A stretch of 64,000 bases of DNA from Glutamicibacter protophormiae (GCF_014647495.1 NZ_BMPH01000001.1:310001-374000), one strand, 5' to 3'; positions 26,155 through 38,052 are shown, numbered from the stretch's first letter. The notes: generated from the sequence alone by a model not told the origin. Numbers and translations: made by a program.

Positions 26155-27237
26155 TCATCCGGAGGCGACCCGGTAGACGACGCTGTTCAAGGTGGCGGGG
26201 TCCTCGTCGAAGGTGCCGTGGGCGGAGGCCAGGCAGCGGCGCCCGGGGGCGCCGACCTCGGTCTTGGACCAGGTGGCGTCCGCCGCTGGGGCGCCCAGGA
26301 AACCGGCCAGGTCCGCGTCCGCGGCGACCGAGCGCTCCAGCCCGAGCAGCCCGATGCCGCGTTCTGGTTCCAGCGCGGCGCTGATCAGGCAGAGCAGCGA
26401 TCGCGGGTAGAGCCACAGCACGCTGTCATCTTCTTCCAGCTGCCGGTGCAGGCCGAACAGGTGCAGGTGCTCGATGCCCTGCGGGGTGCCGACCAGCGGT
26501 CGCAGCAGCCGGTTGAAGTCAGCGATGCTCAGGGCCGCGGCCAGCAGGTTCAGCGAGCTGACGCCGGTGCCCGAGCCGTGCTGCAGGTACAGCGGCAGGA
26601 ACCTGGAATGGAAGATTGCGCCGGCCGAATGCCCGGCCGCGTGCACCTGCACGGCGCCGGGATTCCGGGCGGTGAATTCGGCCAGCCGCTGCGCCACGTA
26701 GGCGGCCCCGCCGTCCACGGCCACCGCCTGGTCGGCGCCGACCTTCATCTGCGCCCAGACCTTCTGGCCCAGCGGGCGCACGGCCCGCTCGACCCCGGCC
26801 GCCCAGAGGTCCTCGACGAGGTTGCGGGCCCGGGCCTGCTGTTGCTCCTGCAGCTCGCGGGCGCCGCTGCGCGGCATCAGCGAGCACAGGGCGTCGAGCA
26901 GCCCGGTCTCCCAGATGAAGAACAGCGGGTAGATGCCGTGTTCCAGCCAGTGCGGCAGCATGCGGGCGGCGCCGATGATGCCGCGCGCCTCGCTGACCAG
27001 CCCGCCGTGGGCCCAGAAGAGCAGCCGTAGCGGGCCCTGGTGCTGGTCCATGTAGCGCGGCAGGTGCTCGGCGAAGATCGCGTCCACGTCCTCGGCGCTG
27101 GTGACCAGGGCGCCGTCGTCGGAGAACTGCCCGTTGGAGAGGTTGACCAGGTGCGGGCGCAGGGCCTCCAGGTCGAGGGTGGGAGGCAGCGAATGCAGCG
27201 TGGCCGGCTCGGCCGGCTGCAGGCTCAGCAATGCCAT
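26155..27237 (-). CDS. Alpha/beta hydrolase-like protein of the SARP-box group
   Basis: The 360-residue protein has an alpha/beta-hydrolase core: a strand and HG motif (LLFWAHGGL, about residue 80) and a nucleophile elbow GHSAGAIFHS near residue 210, like lipases and esterases. The general fold is clear but I cannot assign a substrate, and the Asp/His triad partners are not certain. There is no signal peptide. AAAGGAG lies 6 bases before the ATG at 27237. Site C lies just upstream. The gene ends before site B, so the two downstream genes may be transcribed from their own promoter as well as by read-through. Confidence 0.7.
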   Translation of the reverse strand: MALLSLQPAEPATLHSLPPTLDLEALRPHLVNLSNGQFSDDGALVTSAEDVDAIFAEHLPRYMDQHQGPLRLLFWAHGGLVSEARGIIGAARMLPHWLEHGIYPLFFIWETGLLDALCSLMPRSGARELQEQQQARARNLVEDLWAAGVERAVRPLGQKVWAQMKVGADQAVAVDGGAAYVAQRLAEFTARNPGAVQVHAAGHSAGAIFHSRFLPLYLQHGSGTGVSSLNLLAAALSIADFNRLLRPLVGTPQGIEHLHLFGLHRQLEEDDSVLWLYPRSLLCLISAALEPERGIGLLGLERSVAADADLAGFLGAPAADATWSKTEVGAPGRRCLASAHGTFDEDPATLNSVVYRVASG

Positions 27238-27293
27238 GGGGTGCTCCTTTGCGGTGCCGCGCACCGTGCAGGCTCGGCACGGTGCTCAGACAA

Positions 27294-27327
27294 AGGATGG
27301 ACGTCGGGGCGTTACCGGAGCATTACC
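27294..27327 (-). promoter_or_regulatory. Double 11-bp direct repeat (SARP-type operator, site C)
   Basis: On the minus strand GGTAATG (27327-27321) and GGTAACG (27316-27310) are 11 bp apart, followed after exactly 10 bases by CATCCT (27299-27294), a weak -10. It faces the alpha/beta hydrolase-like gene starting 57 bases further on. Confidence 0.6.
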
Positions 27328-27514
27328 CGCCGGCTGGGGCCGGGGGATTCTCGCCGCGGTACACCAGGGCCAGGCCCGCGGCCAGCAGGGAGAACTGCAC
27401 GATGGTGGCCACCGCGCCTTCGGCGGAGAAGAGCACCGACCAGCCGCTGAGCAGCAGCACCAGGGTCGGCAACAGGATCAGGGCGCCGCACAGGCGCAGC
27501 CGCGGACCGTTCAT
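27323..27514 (-). CDS. Small membrane protein
   Basis: This 63-residue protein has two hydrophobic helices (about 8-25 and 33-52). It ends a few bases inside site C, so its terminator or stop overlaps the operator. AGGA is 7 bases before the ATG at 27514; a GTG two codons earlier is an alternative. Family unknown; it could be chance. Confidence 0.5.
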   Translation of the reverse strand: MNGPRLRLCGALILLPTLVLLLSGWSVLFSAEGAVATIVQFSLLAAGLALVYRGENPPAPAGG

Positions 27515-27598
27515 GGCCACATCCTATGGCACGGCCCGCGGCAAGGCCAGAGCTGCTGGCGCCGCCGCGGGCCGGGAGGGCACGCAGGTGCGAAGGGG

Positions 27599-30133
27599 TC
27601 AGGAGTCCAGGCGCCCCACCGCGGTCACCGTGACCACCGGCTCGCCGGCCTCGTCCGAGTCGTCCAGCGAGATCGTGGCGTTGATGCCCCAGTCGTGGTT
27701 CTCCTGCGGGTCCGCGAAGATCTGCCGGACCTCCCAGAGGCGTCCGGGCCGCTCCTTGACGATGAACAGCTTGGAGCTGCGCCCGGTCGGGCCGTCGTCG
27801 ATGTCCTCGTGTTCCTCGAAGTAGTCGTCCATGGCGTCGGCCCAGGTGTCCGCGTTGAAGCCGTTGTGCTCGTCGAGCTCGCCCAGCGCCTTGTCCTGCT
27901 CGTCGGCGAAGAGCTTCACGCGGCGGAACATCTCGTTGCGGACCATCACGCGGAAGGCGCGCACATTGTCGGTGAGCTTTTCCGGGGCCGGCGGGGTGAT
28001 CTCCTGCGACTCGTCGTGCAGCTCGCCGCGGGAGAGCTCCTCCCACTCGTCCAGCAGCGAGGAGTCGATCTGGCGGATCATCTCGCCCAGCCACTCGATC
28101 AGGTCCTCCAGGTCCTCGCGCAGCGCATCCTGCGGCACGCTCTGGCGCAGCGCCTTGTAGGCGTCGGTGAGGTAGCGCAGCAGCACGCCCTCGGAGCGGG
28201 CCAGCTGGTAGTACTGCACGAAGTCGGAGAAGCCCATGGCGCGCTCGTACATGTCGCGCACCACGGATTTGGGCTGCAGCTCGAAGTCCGCCAGCCACGG
28301 AGCGCCGGCGCGGTACTGCTCGAACGCGGCTTCCAGCTTGTCGGCCAGCGGCATCGGGTAGGTGACGTCCTCCAGCGCGGTCATGCGCGCGTCGTAGTCC
28401 ATCCCCTCGGCCTTCATCGCGGCGATCGCCTCGCCGCGCGCCTTCTTCTCCTGCCCGGAGAGCACCTGGCGCGGCTTTTCCAGGGTCGCCTCGATGGTGG
28501 AGACCACGTCCAGCGCGTAGCTTCCCGAATCCGGGTCCAGCAGCTCCAGGGCGGCCAGCGCGAACGGGGACAGCGGCTGGTTCAGCGCGAAGTTCTGCTG
28601 CAGGTGCACGGTCAGCTCGTAGTAGTTGCCGTACTGGTCGGGCTCCTGCCGGCGGACCACCACGCCGGTGGCGATCAGCTCGCGCAGAATGCCGATGGCG
28701 CGCAGTTTCAGCTTGCGCTGCGCGGCAGGGGTCTCGTGGTTCTCGGTGAGCAGGCGCACGGCGGCCTCGAACGCGTTGTCCTCGCGCTCCAGCAGGTTCA
28801 GCAGCATCGAGTGCGAGACCTGGAAGGAGGACTTCAGCGTCTCCGGGGGCGCGTCCACGATCTTCTCGAAGGTCTTCTCGCCCCAGGTCACGAAGCCCTG
28901 CGGCGGCTTCTTCTTGGGGATCTGCTTGAGCTTGGCCGAGCCCTCGCCGTGCTTCTTCATGGCCTTTTCCATGGCCTTGTGGTTCTCGATCGCGTGCTCC
29001 GGGGCCTGCACCAGCACGGTGCCGGCGGTGTCGAAGCCCGCACGTCCGGCGCGTCCGGCGATCTGGTGGAACTCGCGGGCATTCAGGGTGCGGGTGCGGG
29101 TGCCGTCGAACTTGGACAGCGCGGTGATCACCACGGTGCGGATCGGCACGTTGATGCCCACGCCCAGGGTGTCGGTGCCGCAGATGACCTTCAGCAGCCC
29201 GGCCTGCGCCAGCTGCTCGACCAGGCGGCGGTACTTGGGCAGCATGCCGGCGTGGTGCACGCCGATGCCGTGGCGCACCAGCCGGTTCAGCGTCTTGCCG
29301 AAGCCGGCCGCGAAGCGGAACCCGGCGATCAGCTCGGAGATGCGGTCCTTTTCCTCGCGGGTGGCCACGTTGATGCTCATCAGCCCGGTGGCCCGGTCGA
29401 TCGCGTCCAGCTGGGAGAAGTGCACGATGTAGATCGGCACCTGCTGGGTCTTGATCAGTTCCTCCACGGCTTCCTGCACCGGGTCCATGGAGTAGTAGAA
29501 GTGCAGCGGGATCGGGCGCTGGGTGTGTGCCACGGTGACGGTGGTCTTGCCGGTGCGCTCTTCCAGCTCCTTCTCGAAGCGGCTCACGTCGCCCAGGGTG
29601 GCGCTCATGAGCAGGAACTGCGCCTGCGGCAGCTCGATCAGCGGCACCTGCCAGGCCCAGCCGCGCTGCGGGTCGGCGTAGAAGTGGAATTCGTCCATGA
29701 TCACGCAGCCCACGTCGGCCCGCGAGCCCTCGCGCAGGGCGATGTTCGCCAGGATTTCCGCGGTGCAGCAGATGATCGGGGCGTCGGCGTTCACCGAGGA
29801 GTCGCCGGTGACCATGCCGACGTTCTCCGCGCCGAAGATCTTGCACAAATCGAAGAACTTCTCCGAAACCAGCGCCTTGATCGGCGCGGTGTAGAAGCTG
29901 ATCTGGTCGCGGGCCATGGCGTAGAAGTGCGCGGCGATCGCCACCAGGGACTTGCCCGATCCCGTCGGGGTGGCCAGGATGACATTGCTGCCGCCGGCCA
30001 GGGCCATGGAGGCCTCGTCCTGGGCCGGGTACAAATCGATGCCGCGGGTGGACACCCAGCGGCCGAAGGCCTCGTAGATTTCGTCGTCGGATACGTTATT
30101 TGGGTCTGCGGGCAGGTAATCGGTGAGCAACAT
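27599..30133 (-). CDS. DEAD/DEAH-box RNA helicase, DUF3516 type
   Basis: The 844-residue protein is a superfamily 2 helicase with Walker A ATPTGSGKS, DEFH (motif II), LMSATLG (motif III) and the motif VI HQIAGRAGRAG, followed by a long DUF3516 C-terminal region (from about residue 390). It resembles Ski2/Mtr4-like helicases of actinobacteria; the role is presumably RNA unwinding or turnover, but no substrate is established. It is intact and transcribed divergently from the methyltransferase gene. A TAGGCT box just upstream lies 9 bases before the ATG, so any leader is very short. Confidence 0.92.
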   Translation of the reverse strand: MLLTDYLPADPNNVSDDEIYEAFGRWVSTRGIDLYPAQDEASMALAGGSNVILATPTGSGKSLVAIAAHFYAMARDQISFYTAPIKALVSEKFFDLCKIFGAENVGMVTGDSSVNADAPIICCTAEILANIALREGSRADVGCVIMDEFHFYADPQRGWAWQVPLIELPQAQFLLMSATLGDVSRFEKELEERTGKTTVTVAHTQRPIPLHFYYSMDPVQEAVEELIKTQQVPIYIVHFSQLDAIDRATGLMSINVATREEKDRISELIAGFRFAAGFGKTLNRLVRHGIGVHHAGMLPKYRRLVEQLAQAGLLKVICGTDTLGVGINVPIRTVVITALSKFDGTRTRTLNAREFHQIAGRAGRAGFDTAGTVLVQAPEHAIENHKAMEKAMKKHGEGSAKLKQIPKKKPPQGFVTWGEKTFEKIVDAPPETLKSSFQVSHSMLLNLLEREDNAFEAAVRLLTENHETPAAQRKLKLRAIGILRELIATGVVVRRQEPDQYGNYYELTVHLQQNFALNQPLSPFALAALELLDPDSGSYALDVVSTIEATLEKPRQVLSGQEKKARGEAIAAMKAEGMDYDARMTALEDVTYPMPLADKLEAAFEQYRAGAPWLADFELQPKSVVRDMYERAMGFSDFVQYYQLARSEGVLLRYLTDAYKALRQSVPQDALREDLEDLIEWLGEMIRQIDSSLLDEWEELSRGELHDESQEITPPAPEKLTDNVRAFRVMVRNEMFRRVKLFADEQDKALGELDEHNGFNADTWADAMDDYFEEHEDIDDGPTGRSSKLFIVKERPGRLWEVRQIFADPQENHDWGINATISLDDSDEAGEPVVTVTAVGRLDS

Positions 30134-30209
30134 GATGTTCCAAGCCTATCCTTTGCGAACTGTGACCAGACCCTAGGCGATCACGCGCCGCGCGAATATG
30201 CTCTGGATT

Positions 30210-31001
30210 ATGAAGTGGGATCCGAGAAAGTACACCGAATTCGCCGACTACCGCGGCCGCCCCTACACGGACCTGCTCGGCCAGCTGGGCCAGCTGGAGC
30301 CTTCGAAGGTGGTGGACCTGGGCTGCGGCCCGGGGAACATGACCCGGCTGCTGGCGCGGCGCTGGCCGCAGGCGCAGGTCACCGGGCTGGACTCCTCTCC
30401 CGAAATGATCCGGCAGGCCTCGCGCAGCGAGCACGAGCCGAATCTGGGATTCGAGCTGGCCGATGCGCTGCACTGGCATCCGGAGCCGGACACGGACCTG
30501 CTGTTCTCCAACGCCATGCTGCAGTGGCTGCCCGGTCATCGGGAGCTGCTGGCCGGCTGGCTGGATGAGCTGAAGCCCGGGGCCCATGTCGCCATCCAGG
30601 TTCCCGGGAACTTCGGCTCGCCGTCCCACGCGGTGATGCGCCAGGTTGCTGACGGCGCCGCGTGGGCGCAGAAGCTGTCCGGGGTGCTGCGCCATGACGA
30701 CGTGGTCGGGGAGCCCGAGGAGTACCAGCGCCTGCTGCTGCAGGCCGGGTATCAGGCGAACGTCTGGGAAACGACCTACCACCAGGTGATGGTCGGCGAG
30801 GATCCGATCCTCGACTGGGTGCGCGGCACCGCGCTGCTGCCGGTGAAAGCCGCCCTGGACGCCGAGGACTACCGGAAGTTCGAGGACGACTACCGCGTGC
30901 AGATTTCCGCGCACTATCCCTCGTTCACCGGCCCGGACGGCACCAAGGTCACCAACTTCCCGTTCCGCCGGATCTTCATGATCGGGCGCAAGCTCGGCTG
31001 A
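30210..31001 (+). CDS. tam: Trans-aconitate 2-methyltransferase-like SAM enzyme
   Basis: The 263-residue protein has MKWDPRKYTEFADYRGRPY at the N-terminus, the SAM loop VVDLGCGPGNMTRLL and the conserved LFSNAMLQWLPGH, all typical of trans-aconitate 2-methyltransferase, which esterifies the toxic aconitase by-product trans-aconitate. TATGCT (30197-30202) stands 7 bases before the ATG at 30210, supporting that start and a leaderless message over the ATG at 30198. Confidence 0.88.
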   Translation: MKWDPRKYTEFADYRGRPYTDLLGQLGQLEPSKVVDLGCGPGNMTRLLARRWPQAQVTGLDSSPEMIRQASRSEHEPNLGFELADALHWHPEPDTDLLFSNAMLQWLPGHRELLAGWLDELKPGAHVAIQVPGNFGSPSHAVMRQVADGAAWAQKLSGVLRHDDVVGEPEEYQRLLLQAGYQANVWETTYHQVMVGEDPILDWVRGTALLPVKAALDAEDYRKFEDDYRVQISAHYPSFTGPDGTKVTNFPFRRIFMIGRKLG

Positions 31002-31071
31002 CATGCGCGTCCTTGCCGTCCCGGGGCTTTTGGCTCTGGCCCGGCCGGCCCGGACGGGGCAAACTGCATGC

Positions 31072-31551
31072 ATGGACGAGTACGACGCCTTCGTTGCGGC
31101 ACCGGAGCACAGCCTGGAGCTGGCCCGGCTGCAGGCCGACTTCAACCGGGAATTCGATGCGCCGTGCCCGCCGGTTCCGGTGCTCGCACGGCGTTTGGAG
31201 GCCATGCTGGCCGGAGATCGGTGTTTTGCCGTTGCCGCCGGCGCCGGGCGCGGCCTCGTGGGGCACGCGCTGGTCACCTTGCGGCCCACCATCTATTTCG
31301 ACGGGCCGCTGGCCGCGCTCGACGAGCTATACGTGCAACCAGCATTGCGCGGGTGCGGCCTCGGCTCGGCCATCATGCGCTGCCTGCTGCTGGAACTGCA
31401 ACGGCGCGGCAGCCTGGAGCTGCACATCAACGTGGACGAGGACGATACCGGCGCTCGGCGCTTCTACGAACGCTATGGCTTCGCCAACCGCGAGCCGGAC
31501 AGCGCATGGCGCATGCTGCTGTACTACCAAGAGCTGCCTCCGGCCCGATAG
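31072..31551 (+). CDS. GNAT family acetyltransferase
   Basis: The 159-residue protein has the GNAT acetyl-CoA-binding signature LDELYVQPALRGCGLGSAIM and the late segment ARRFYERYGFANRE. Substrate cannot be told. The reading frame is open upstream, but the ATG at 31072 follows a CAAACT -10-like box by 6 bases and begins the conserved region. It converges with the MBL hydrolase gene. Confidence 0.8.
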   Translation: MDEYDAFVAAPEHSLELARLQADFNREFDAPCPPVPVLARRLEAMLAGDRCFAVAAGAGRGLVGHALVTLRPTIYFDGPLAALDELYVQPALRGCGLGSAIMRCLLLELQRRGSLELHINVDEDDTGARRFYERYGFANREPDSAWRMLLYYQELPPAR

Positions 31552-31569
31552 CCGCCCGGCGATGGGCTG

Positions 31570-32223
31570 CTACCAGCCGCGTGCGCGCCACTCATCAAGG
31601 TGCGGACGCTCGGTGCCCAGATCCGTGGTGCCGCCATGGCCGGGGAAGACCTTGGTCTGGTCGGGGAAGCGGCCGAAGATGCGTTCGGCGACATCGGTGA
31701 TCAGCGAGCTGAAACGCTGCGGATCCTTCCAAGTGTTGCCCACCCCGCCGGGGAACAGGCTGTCGCCGCTGAGGATGACCGGCTGGCCGGAGGAATCGAC
31801 CAGCGCATAGGCGATGGATCCCGGAGTGTGCCCGCGTAGGTGGATCGCCTCGATCACCACGTCGCCCAGCTGGATCTTGTCGCCGTGGGAGAGCGGATGG
31901 CTGATCTTCACCCCCGACTCGTCCGCGATGCCCTGCATGTCGTCGGCACCCGCGTAGGTGGTGACCGGGTACTTCTCGACTGCCGCGGCCAAGGCCCGCA
32001 CATGGTCCCAATGCTGGTGGGTTGTCGCGATGGCAACAATCTCCGGGTTCGGGCCGTCGTCCGATGCAGCCGAGATCAACTCTTCAATGGCGGGGAAATC
32101 ATCGGCCGCGTCAACCAGCAGCTGCTTGCCGCTGGCCTTGTCGGTGATCAGGTACACGTTGTTGGCCATCTCGGATACGGAGATCCAGCGGATGCTTACA
32201 TCGTCGAGAAGAAGTTCATTCAT
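31570..32223 (-). CDS. MBL-fold metallohydrolase, glyoxalase II-like
   Basis: The 217-residue protein has the metallo-beta-lactamase zinc site THQHWDH (HxHxDH variant), HLRGHTPGS, LSGDSLF and VFPGHGG. It resembles glyoxalase II-like thioester hydrolases, but the precise substrate is not evident. TAGTCT (32235-32230) ends 6 bases before the ATG, so the transcript is probably leaderless. Confidence 0.87.
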   Translation of the reverse strand: MNELLLDDVSIRWISVSEMANNVYLITDKASGKQLLVDAADDFPAIEELISAASDDGPNPEIVAIATTHQHWDHVRALAAAVEKYPVTTYAGADDMQGIADESGVKISHPLSHGDKIQLGDVVIEAIHLRGHTPGSIAYALVDSSGQPVILSGDSLFPGGVGNTWKDPQRFSSLITDVAERIFGRFPDQTKVFPGHGGTTDLGTERPHLDEWRARGW

Positions 32224-32259
32224 ATCCCCAGACTACGGGGAATCCCGGTGCGCGCACGA

Positions 32260-32286
32260 TAGGCTCGGAATAGATATCCAATCTAT
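32260..32286 (+). promoter_or_regulatory. Promoter and candidate operator of the GntR gene
   Basis: TAGGCT (32260-32265) is a -10 box. Next to it lies an inverted repeat ATAGAT-ATCCA-ATCTAT (32270-32286), a perfect 6-bp palindrome with a 5-bp centre over the likely transcription start. This suits an autoregulatory operator of the following GntR-family regulator. Confidence 0.5.
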
Positions 32287-32301
32287 GAAACGGAGCGTTG
32301 C

Positions 32302-32679
32302 ATGACCGACCTGGATTTTGTCAGCCTCGATGCGAAATCGACGGTAGCTCCCTATCAGCAGGTCCGCGAGCAGATATTGACGGCCATCTCCGAAGGCAGG
32401 CTCGCCCCGGGAACCAAGCTGCCGTCGGTGCGAGCGCTCGCCGGAACGCTGGGCCTTGCGGTGAACACGGTCGCCAAGGTCTACAAGGAACTTGAGCTCC
32501 AGGGCGCGGTGGCGACCCGCGGCCGGCACGGAACGGTGGTCCAGGCGGCGGAGGACCGCGGGGAGCAGGAAGTCAGCGACGCCGCCGCGGATCTGGCGCG
32601 GATCGCGCAGATGTGGTCCGTGGACGAAGAGACCGCGGTGAAGTACCTGCGCGCCGCCTTCAGCTCGCTTCCCAAATAA
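32302..32679 (+). CDS. GntR family regulator, YhcF-like
   Basis: The short 125-residue protein has only the GntR winged helix plus a small C-terminal helical part: YQQVREQILTAISEGRLAPG and LAVNTVAKVYKELELQG. This is the YhcF/YtrA-type layout, often controlling an adjacent ABC transporter, but no transporter is adjacent here. CGGAG lies 6 bases before the ATG. The perfect palindrome upstream suggests autoregulation. Confidence 0.85.
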   Translation: MTDLDFVSLDAKSTVAPYQQVREQILTAISEGRLAPGTKLPSVRALAGTLGLAVNTVAKVYKELELQGAVATRGRHGTVVQAAEDRGEQEVSDAAADLARIAQMWSVDEETAVKYLRAAFSSLPK

Positions 32680-32790
32680 TTCCCGGGGCGCGCAAAGAAC
32701 TGCAGCCAGGCCTGTGGAAAACCGTCCACGGAATTTTCAGCGGCTCATAGGCTGTGCGAATCGACCCAACGGAAGATTCGGGAGCACACC

Positions 32791-34299
32791 ATGAACCACC
32801 GAACCGAAAACCGCTTGAAACTGCCAGCCGCCGTCGCGGCCTGCGTGCTGCTCGGCCTGCTGGCCGGATGCACCGCACCGCCGACGCAGCCCGAACAACC
32901 GGAGCCCGACCGCGGCACGCAACCGGTCTCCACTGCCTGGACCAGCAAGGAGAACCTGGTCTCGGAAATCCAGGTTGAGGAGCAGCTCGGTTTGGCCATC
33001 GCCTATGTGGAACGCGGGGGCGGGCTGACGCTGGTGGCCCGCGAACTCGCGGACGGATCGCTGCGCTGGAAGCGCGAGGCATCAATGGGGCACAACCCCG
33101 GAGGCATGAAGATGACGCTGCCGGTCATAGAGCTCAACGGAATCCGAACGGCGGCATTCATCGAAGCAGTGAAGGGAACCACCGAACGTCTGGCGGTCAT
33201 CGACCTTGCCACCGGGAAGGATGCCTCGGCAAGCGCTGCCATTGACTTCAGAACCACCCGGCCTGGTGAATGCGACGGGTCGTGGTGCGTCGACGGCGAT
33301 ACGAAGTCCGGTGAACCGGTGAATTTGCGCTACGACGCGGCGCAGGGCCGCTGGAACCAGATCGCCGGAGACGACCTTCCCACACCGAAAAAGAATCCGG
33401 ACGACCGATTCATCGGCGAGGGCCTCTCGTCGACCTCGCAGCGCGGGCCGGGGGAGGAAATGCTCAGCTACGCGCGGGACGGCAAGATCCTGTGGAGCGT
33501 GCCCTACGCACAGGTCTTCGACTCGTACTACTCCACGGACAACGGCTGGGAGTGGACCACGTTCGAGGAACCGCAGCAGATCTTCGTCGGCCGTGGTTCC
33601 AGGATGGACTACCAGTACCACCCCGAGGGCGATGCCTACGTGCAGGACTGGAACAAGGACGCCATGATGGTCGGGATCGACCCGGCCACCGGACACCGCC
33701 GGTGGGCGTTGCCCGGCGCTGATCAGAACTGCTCCGGAATCATCGAGACCCGCCCGGCGCAGACACGCAGCACCTTCGTCACCTGCAGATTCCACCAGGC
33801 GTTGGCCACGGTACATCCGTCCACCGGTGTGCGCGGAGCACTCACGGGCCTTGAATGGGACGTTGCCGGAATCGAGGCGGCCACCGGCAGGGAGCTTTGG
33901 GCGCATGAGCTGCCCGGCTACGAGAAGGCCCTGGAACTGGCCGAAGCCAACAACACGATCATCGGCGACCGGAAATACGTCATCGCCCCGTTGGCCTCCG
34001 GGTACGCCGCCGTGGACAGTTCGACCGGAGAAAAATTCGAACTGTCCCAGGTTCTGGGCGAAACGGTATTGTGCACCAGCTATCGCGAACCGGTGGAAGT
34101 CAGGCGCATTGACGGCTACGCTGAGAAGGCCTACCTGAGTGTGCAACAGAGTGTGCAACCGTGTACACGCGACACGCAAAAGGACACGAAGACGTTGCCG
34201 CTGTTCGCCGAGTTCCGGCGCACCGGCAAGGACCAGCAGCAGACCACGGTGCTCCCGGGGCGCACCGGCATGGTCGCGTACCGCATGCCCGGCCAGTAG
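32791..34299 (+). CDS. Lipoprotein with PQQ-like beta-propeller repeats
   Basis: The 502-residue protein starts with a signal peptide and lipobox (LLGLLAGC, Cys27) and then has strand-rich repeats with W-rich and VD-TG segments (VIDLATGKDAS, MVGIDPATGHRRWAL, GIEAATGRELWAHE, AVDSSTGEKFEL) typical of PQQ-like beta-propellers. It lies on the outer face of the membrane. Function unknown; the propeller may bind a ligand or protein. GGGAG precedes the ATG. Confidence 0.75.
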   Translation: MNHRTENRLKLPAAVAACVLLGLLAGCTAPPTQPEQPEPDRGTQPVSTAWTSKENLVSEIQVEEQLGLAIAYVERGGGLTLVARELADGSLRWKREASMGHNPGGMKMTLPVIELNGIRTAAFIEAVKGTTERLAVIDLATGKDASASAAIDFRTTRPGECDGSWCVDGDTKSGEPVNLRYDAAQGRWNQIAGDDLPTPKKNPDDRFIGEGLSSTSQRGPGEEMLSYARDGKILWSVPYAQVFDSYYSTDNGWEWTTFEEPQQIFVGRGSRMDYQYHPEGDAYVQDWNKDAMMVGIDPATGHRRWALPGADQNCSGIIETRPAQTRSTFVTCRFHQALATVHPSTGVRGALTGLEWDVAGIEAATGRELWAHELPGYEKALELAEANNTIIGDRKYVIAPLASGYAAVDSSTGEKFELSQVLGETVLCTSYREPVEVRRIDGYAEKAYLSVQQSVQPCTRDTQKDTKTLPLFAEFRRTGKDQQQTTVLPGRTGMVAYRMPGQ

Positions 34300-34359
34300 C
34301 GCCTCGGGACGCCAAAGCGACAGGAGGTTTTTCTGGGAGCGGGCCGAAAATTTGCTGGC

Positions 34360-35058
34360 ATGCCCTCCCAGAAAGCGGGCCTGGAATCGCGTTTCATGAC
34401 TCCAGAATCCGTGCGGGCCGCCTCGATGCGGCCTGTTCTCCCGGTACTCATCGCACTGGGTCTCATGACGCTGTCCCTGCCGGCCTTCGTGGTCCGCAAA
34501 CAGCTGTACACCGCGATCACCGCGGCGGCCGATTCCTCCCCGGCGCTCACCTTGCTGGCGGTCTTCTTCGTCGATACGGCGTTGCTGCTGCTGGTCCTGT
34601 TCACGGCCGGGCTGGCCGTGTGGTCCTGGTTCAAGGACCGGGCGGCGTTGACAAGGCTGGCGCTGGGCGGAGTGGGGGTGCTCCTCGCCTACGCGGCAAG
34701 CAGCTCGCTCAAGCTGGTCTTCACCGAGGCGCGGCCCTGCCAGAGCATCCACGTGGCGCTCGCCGAAACTTGCCCTCCGCACGGTGACTGGTCCTGGCCC
34801 TCGAACCATTCGGTGCTTGCGGCGGCGTTCGCGGCCGCCTGCGCCCTGGCCGTCGTGCGGCTGCGCTGGTACCTGGCCGCCGTGGCCCTGCTCATTGCCG
34901 TGGCTCGGGTGGGCGTCGGCGCCCACTACCTGCACGACGTGCTGTTCGGCCTGGGCCTGGGCCTGCTGGTGGTGCTGGCAACGGTCCATCTGCTCCCGCG
35001 CCTGCGCCGGGTCCTGCCCTCGTCGGTGCCGTGGATGCGACAGGCAGGCCGGCACTGA
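34360..35058 (+). CDS. PAP2 family phosphatase
   Basis: The 232-residue membrane protein has the three phosphatase motifs of the PAP2 family: KLVFTEARPC (K-x6-RP), WPSNHSVL (PSNH in place of PSGH) and ARVGVGAHYLHDV (R-x5-H-x3-D). Family members dephosphorylate undecaprenyl pyrophosphate or other lipid phosphates. About five to six helices are visible. The start is uncertain: ATGs at 34396 and 34426 are alternatives and none has a convincing ribosome binding site. Confidence 0.82.
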   Translation: MPSQKAGLESRFMTPESVRAASMRPVLPVLIALGLMTLSLPAFVVRKQLYTAITAAADSSPALTLLAVFFVDTALLLLVLFTAGLAVWSWFKDRAALTRLALGGVGVLLAYAASSSLKLVFTEARPCQSIHVALAETCPPHGDWSWPSNHSVLAAAFAAACALAVVRLRWYLAAVALLIAVARVGVGAHYLHDVLFGLGLGLLVVLATVHLLPRLRRVLPSSVPWMRQAGRH

Positions 35059-35152
35059 GCCCGCCCGGCGGGGGGAGACTGCGCGGTGCCGGCCGGTCGA
35101 ACTCCGGGTCTTCGGCGAATTGCATGTGAGTTGCGTCAGAGTTCACACTCAT

Positions 35153-35168
35153 TCGAAGCAATTTTCGA
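35153..35168. promoter_or_regulatory. LexA (SOS) box upstream of uvrA
   Basis: TCGAAGCAATTTTCGA is a 16-bp palindromic match to the actinobacterial SOS box TCGAAC-type consensus (11 of 14 defined positions, with perfect outer TCGAA/TTCGA). It overlaps the promoter just upstream of TAGTAT (35170-35175), where LexA would block polymerase. Confidence 0.7.
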
Positions 35169-35181
35169 TTAGTATTGCTTC

Positions 35182-38052
<2,871 letters not shown>

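Noticed and set aside
27101-30568. A 1155-codon open frame on the plus strand
   Set aside because: Shadow of the DUF3516 helicase gene on the minus strand.
34331-34373. Inverted repeat TTCTGGGAG ... CTCCCAGAA near the PAP2 start
   Set aside because: The 25-base spacing and lack of a T-run make a terminator unlikely; I see no clear role, so I did not list it.
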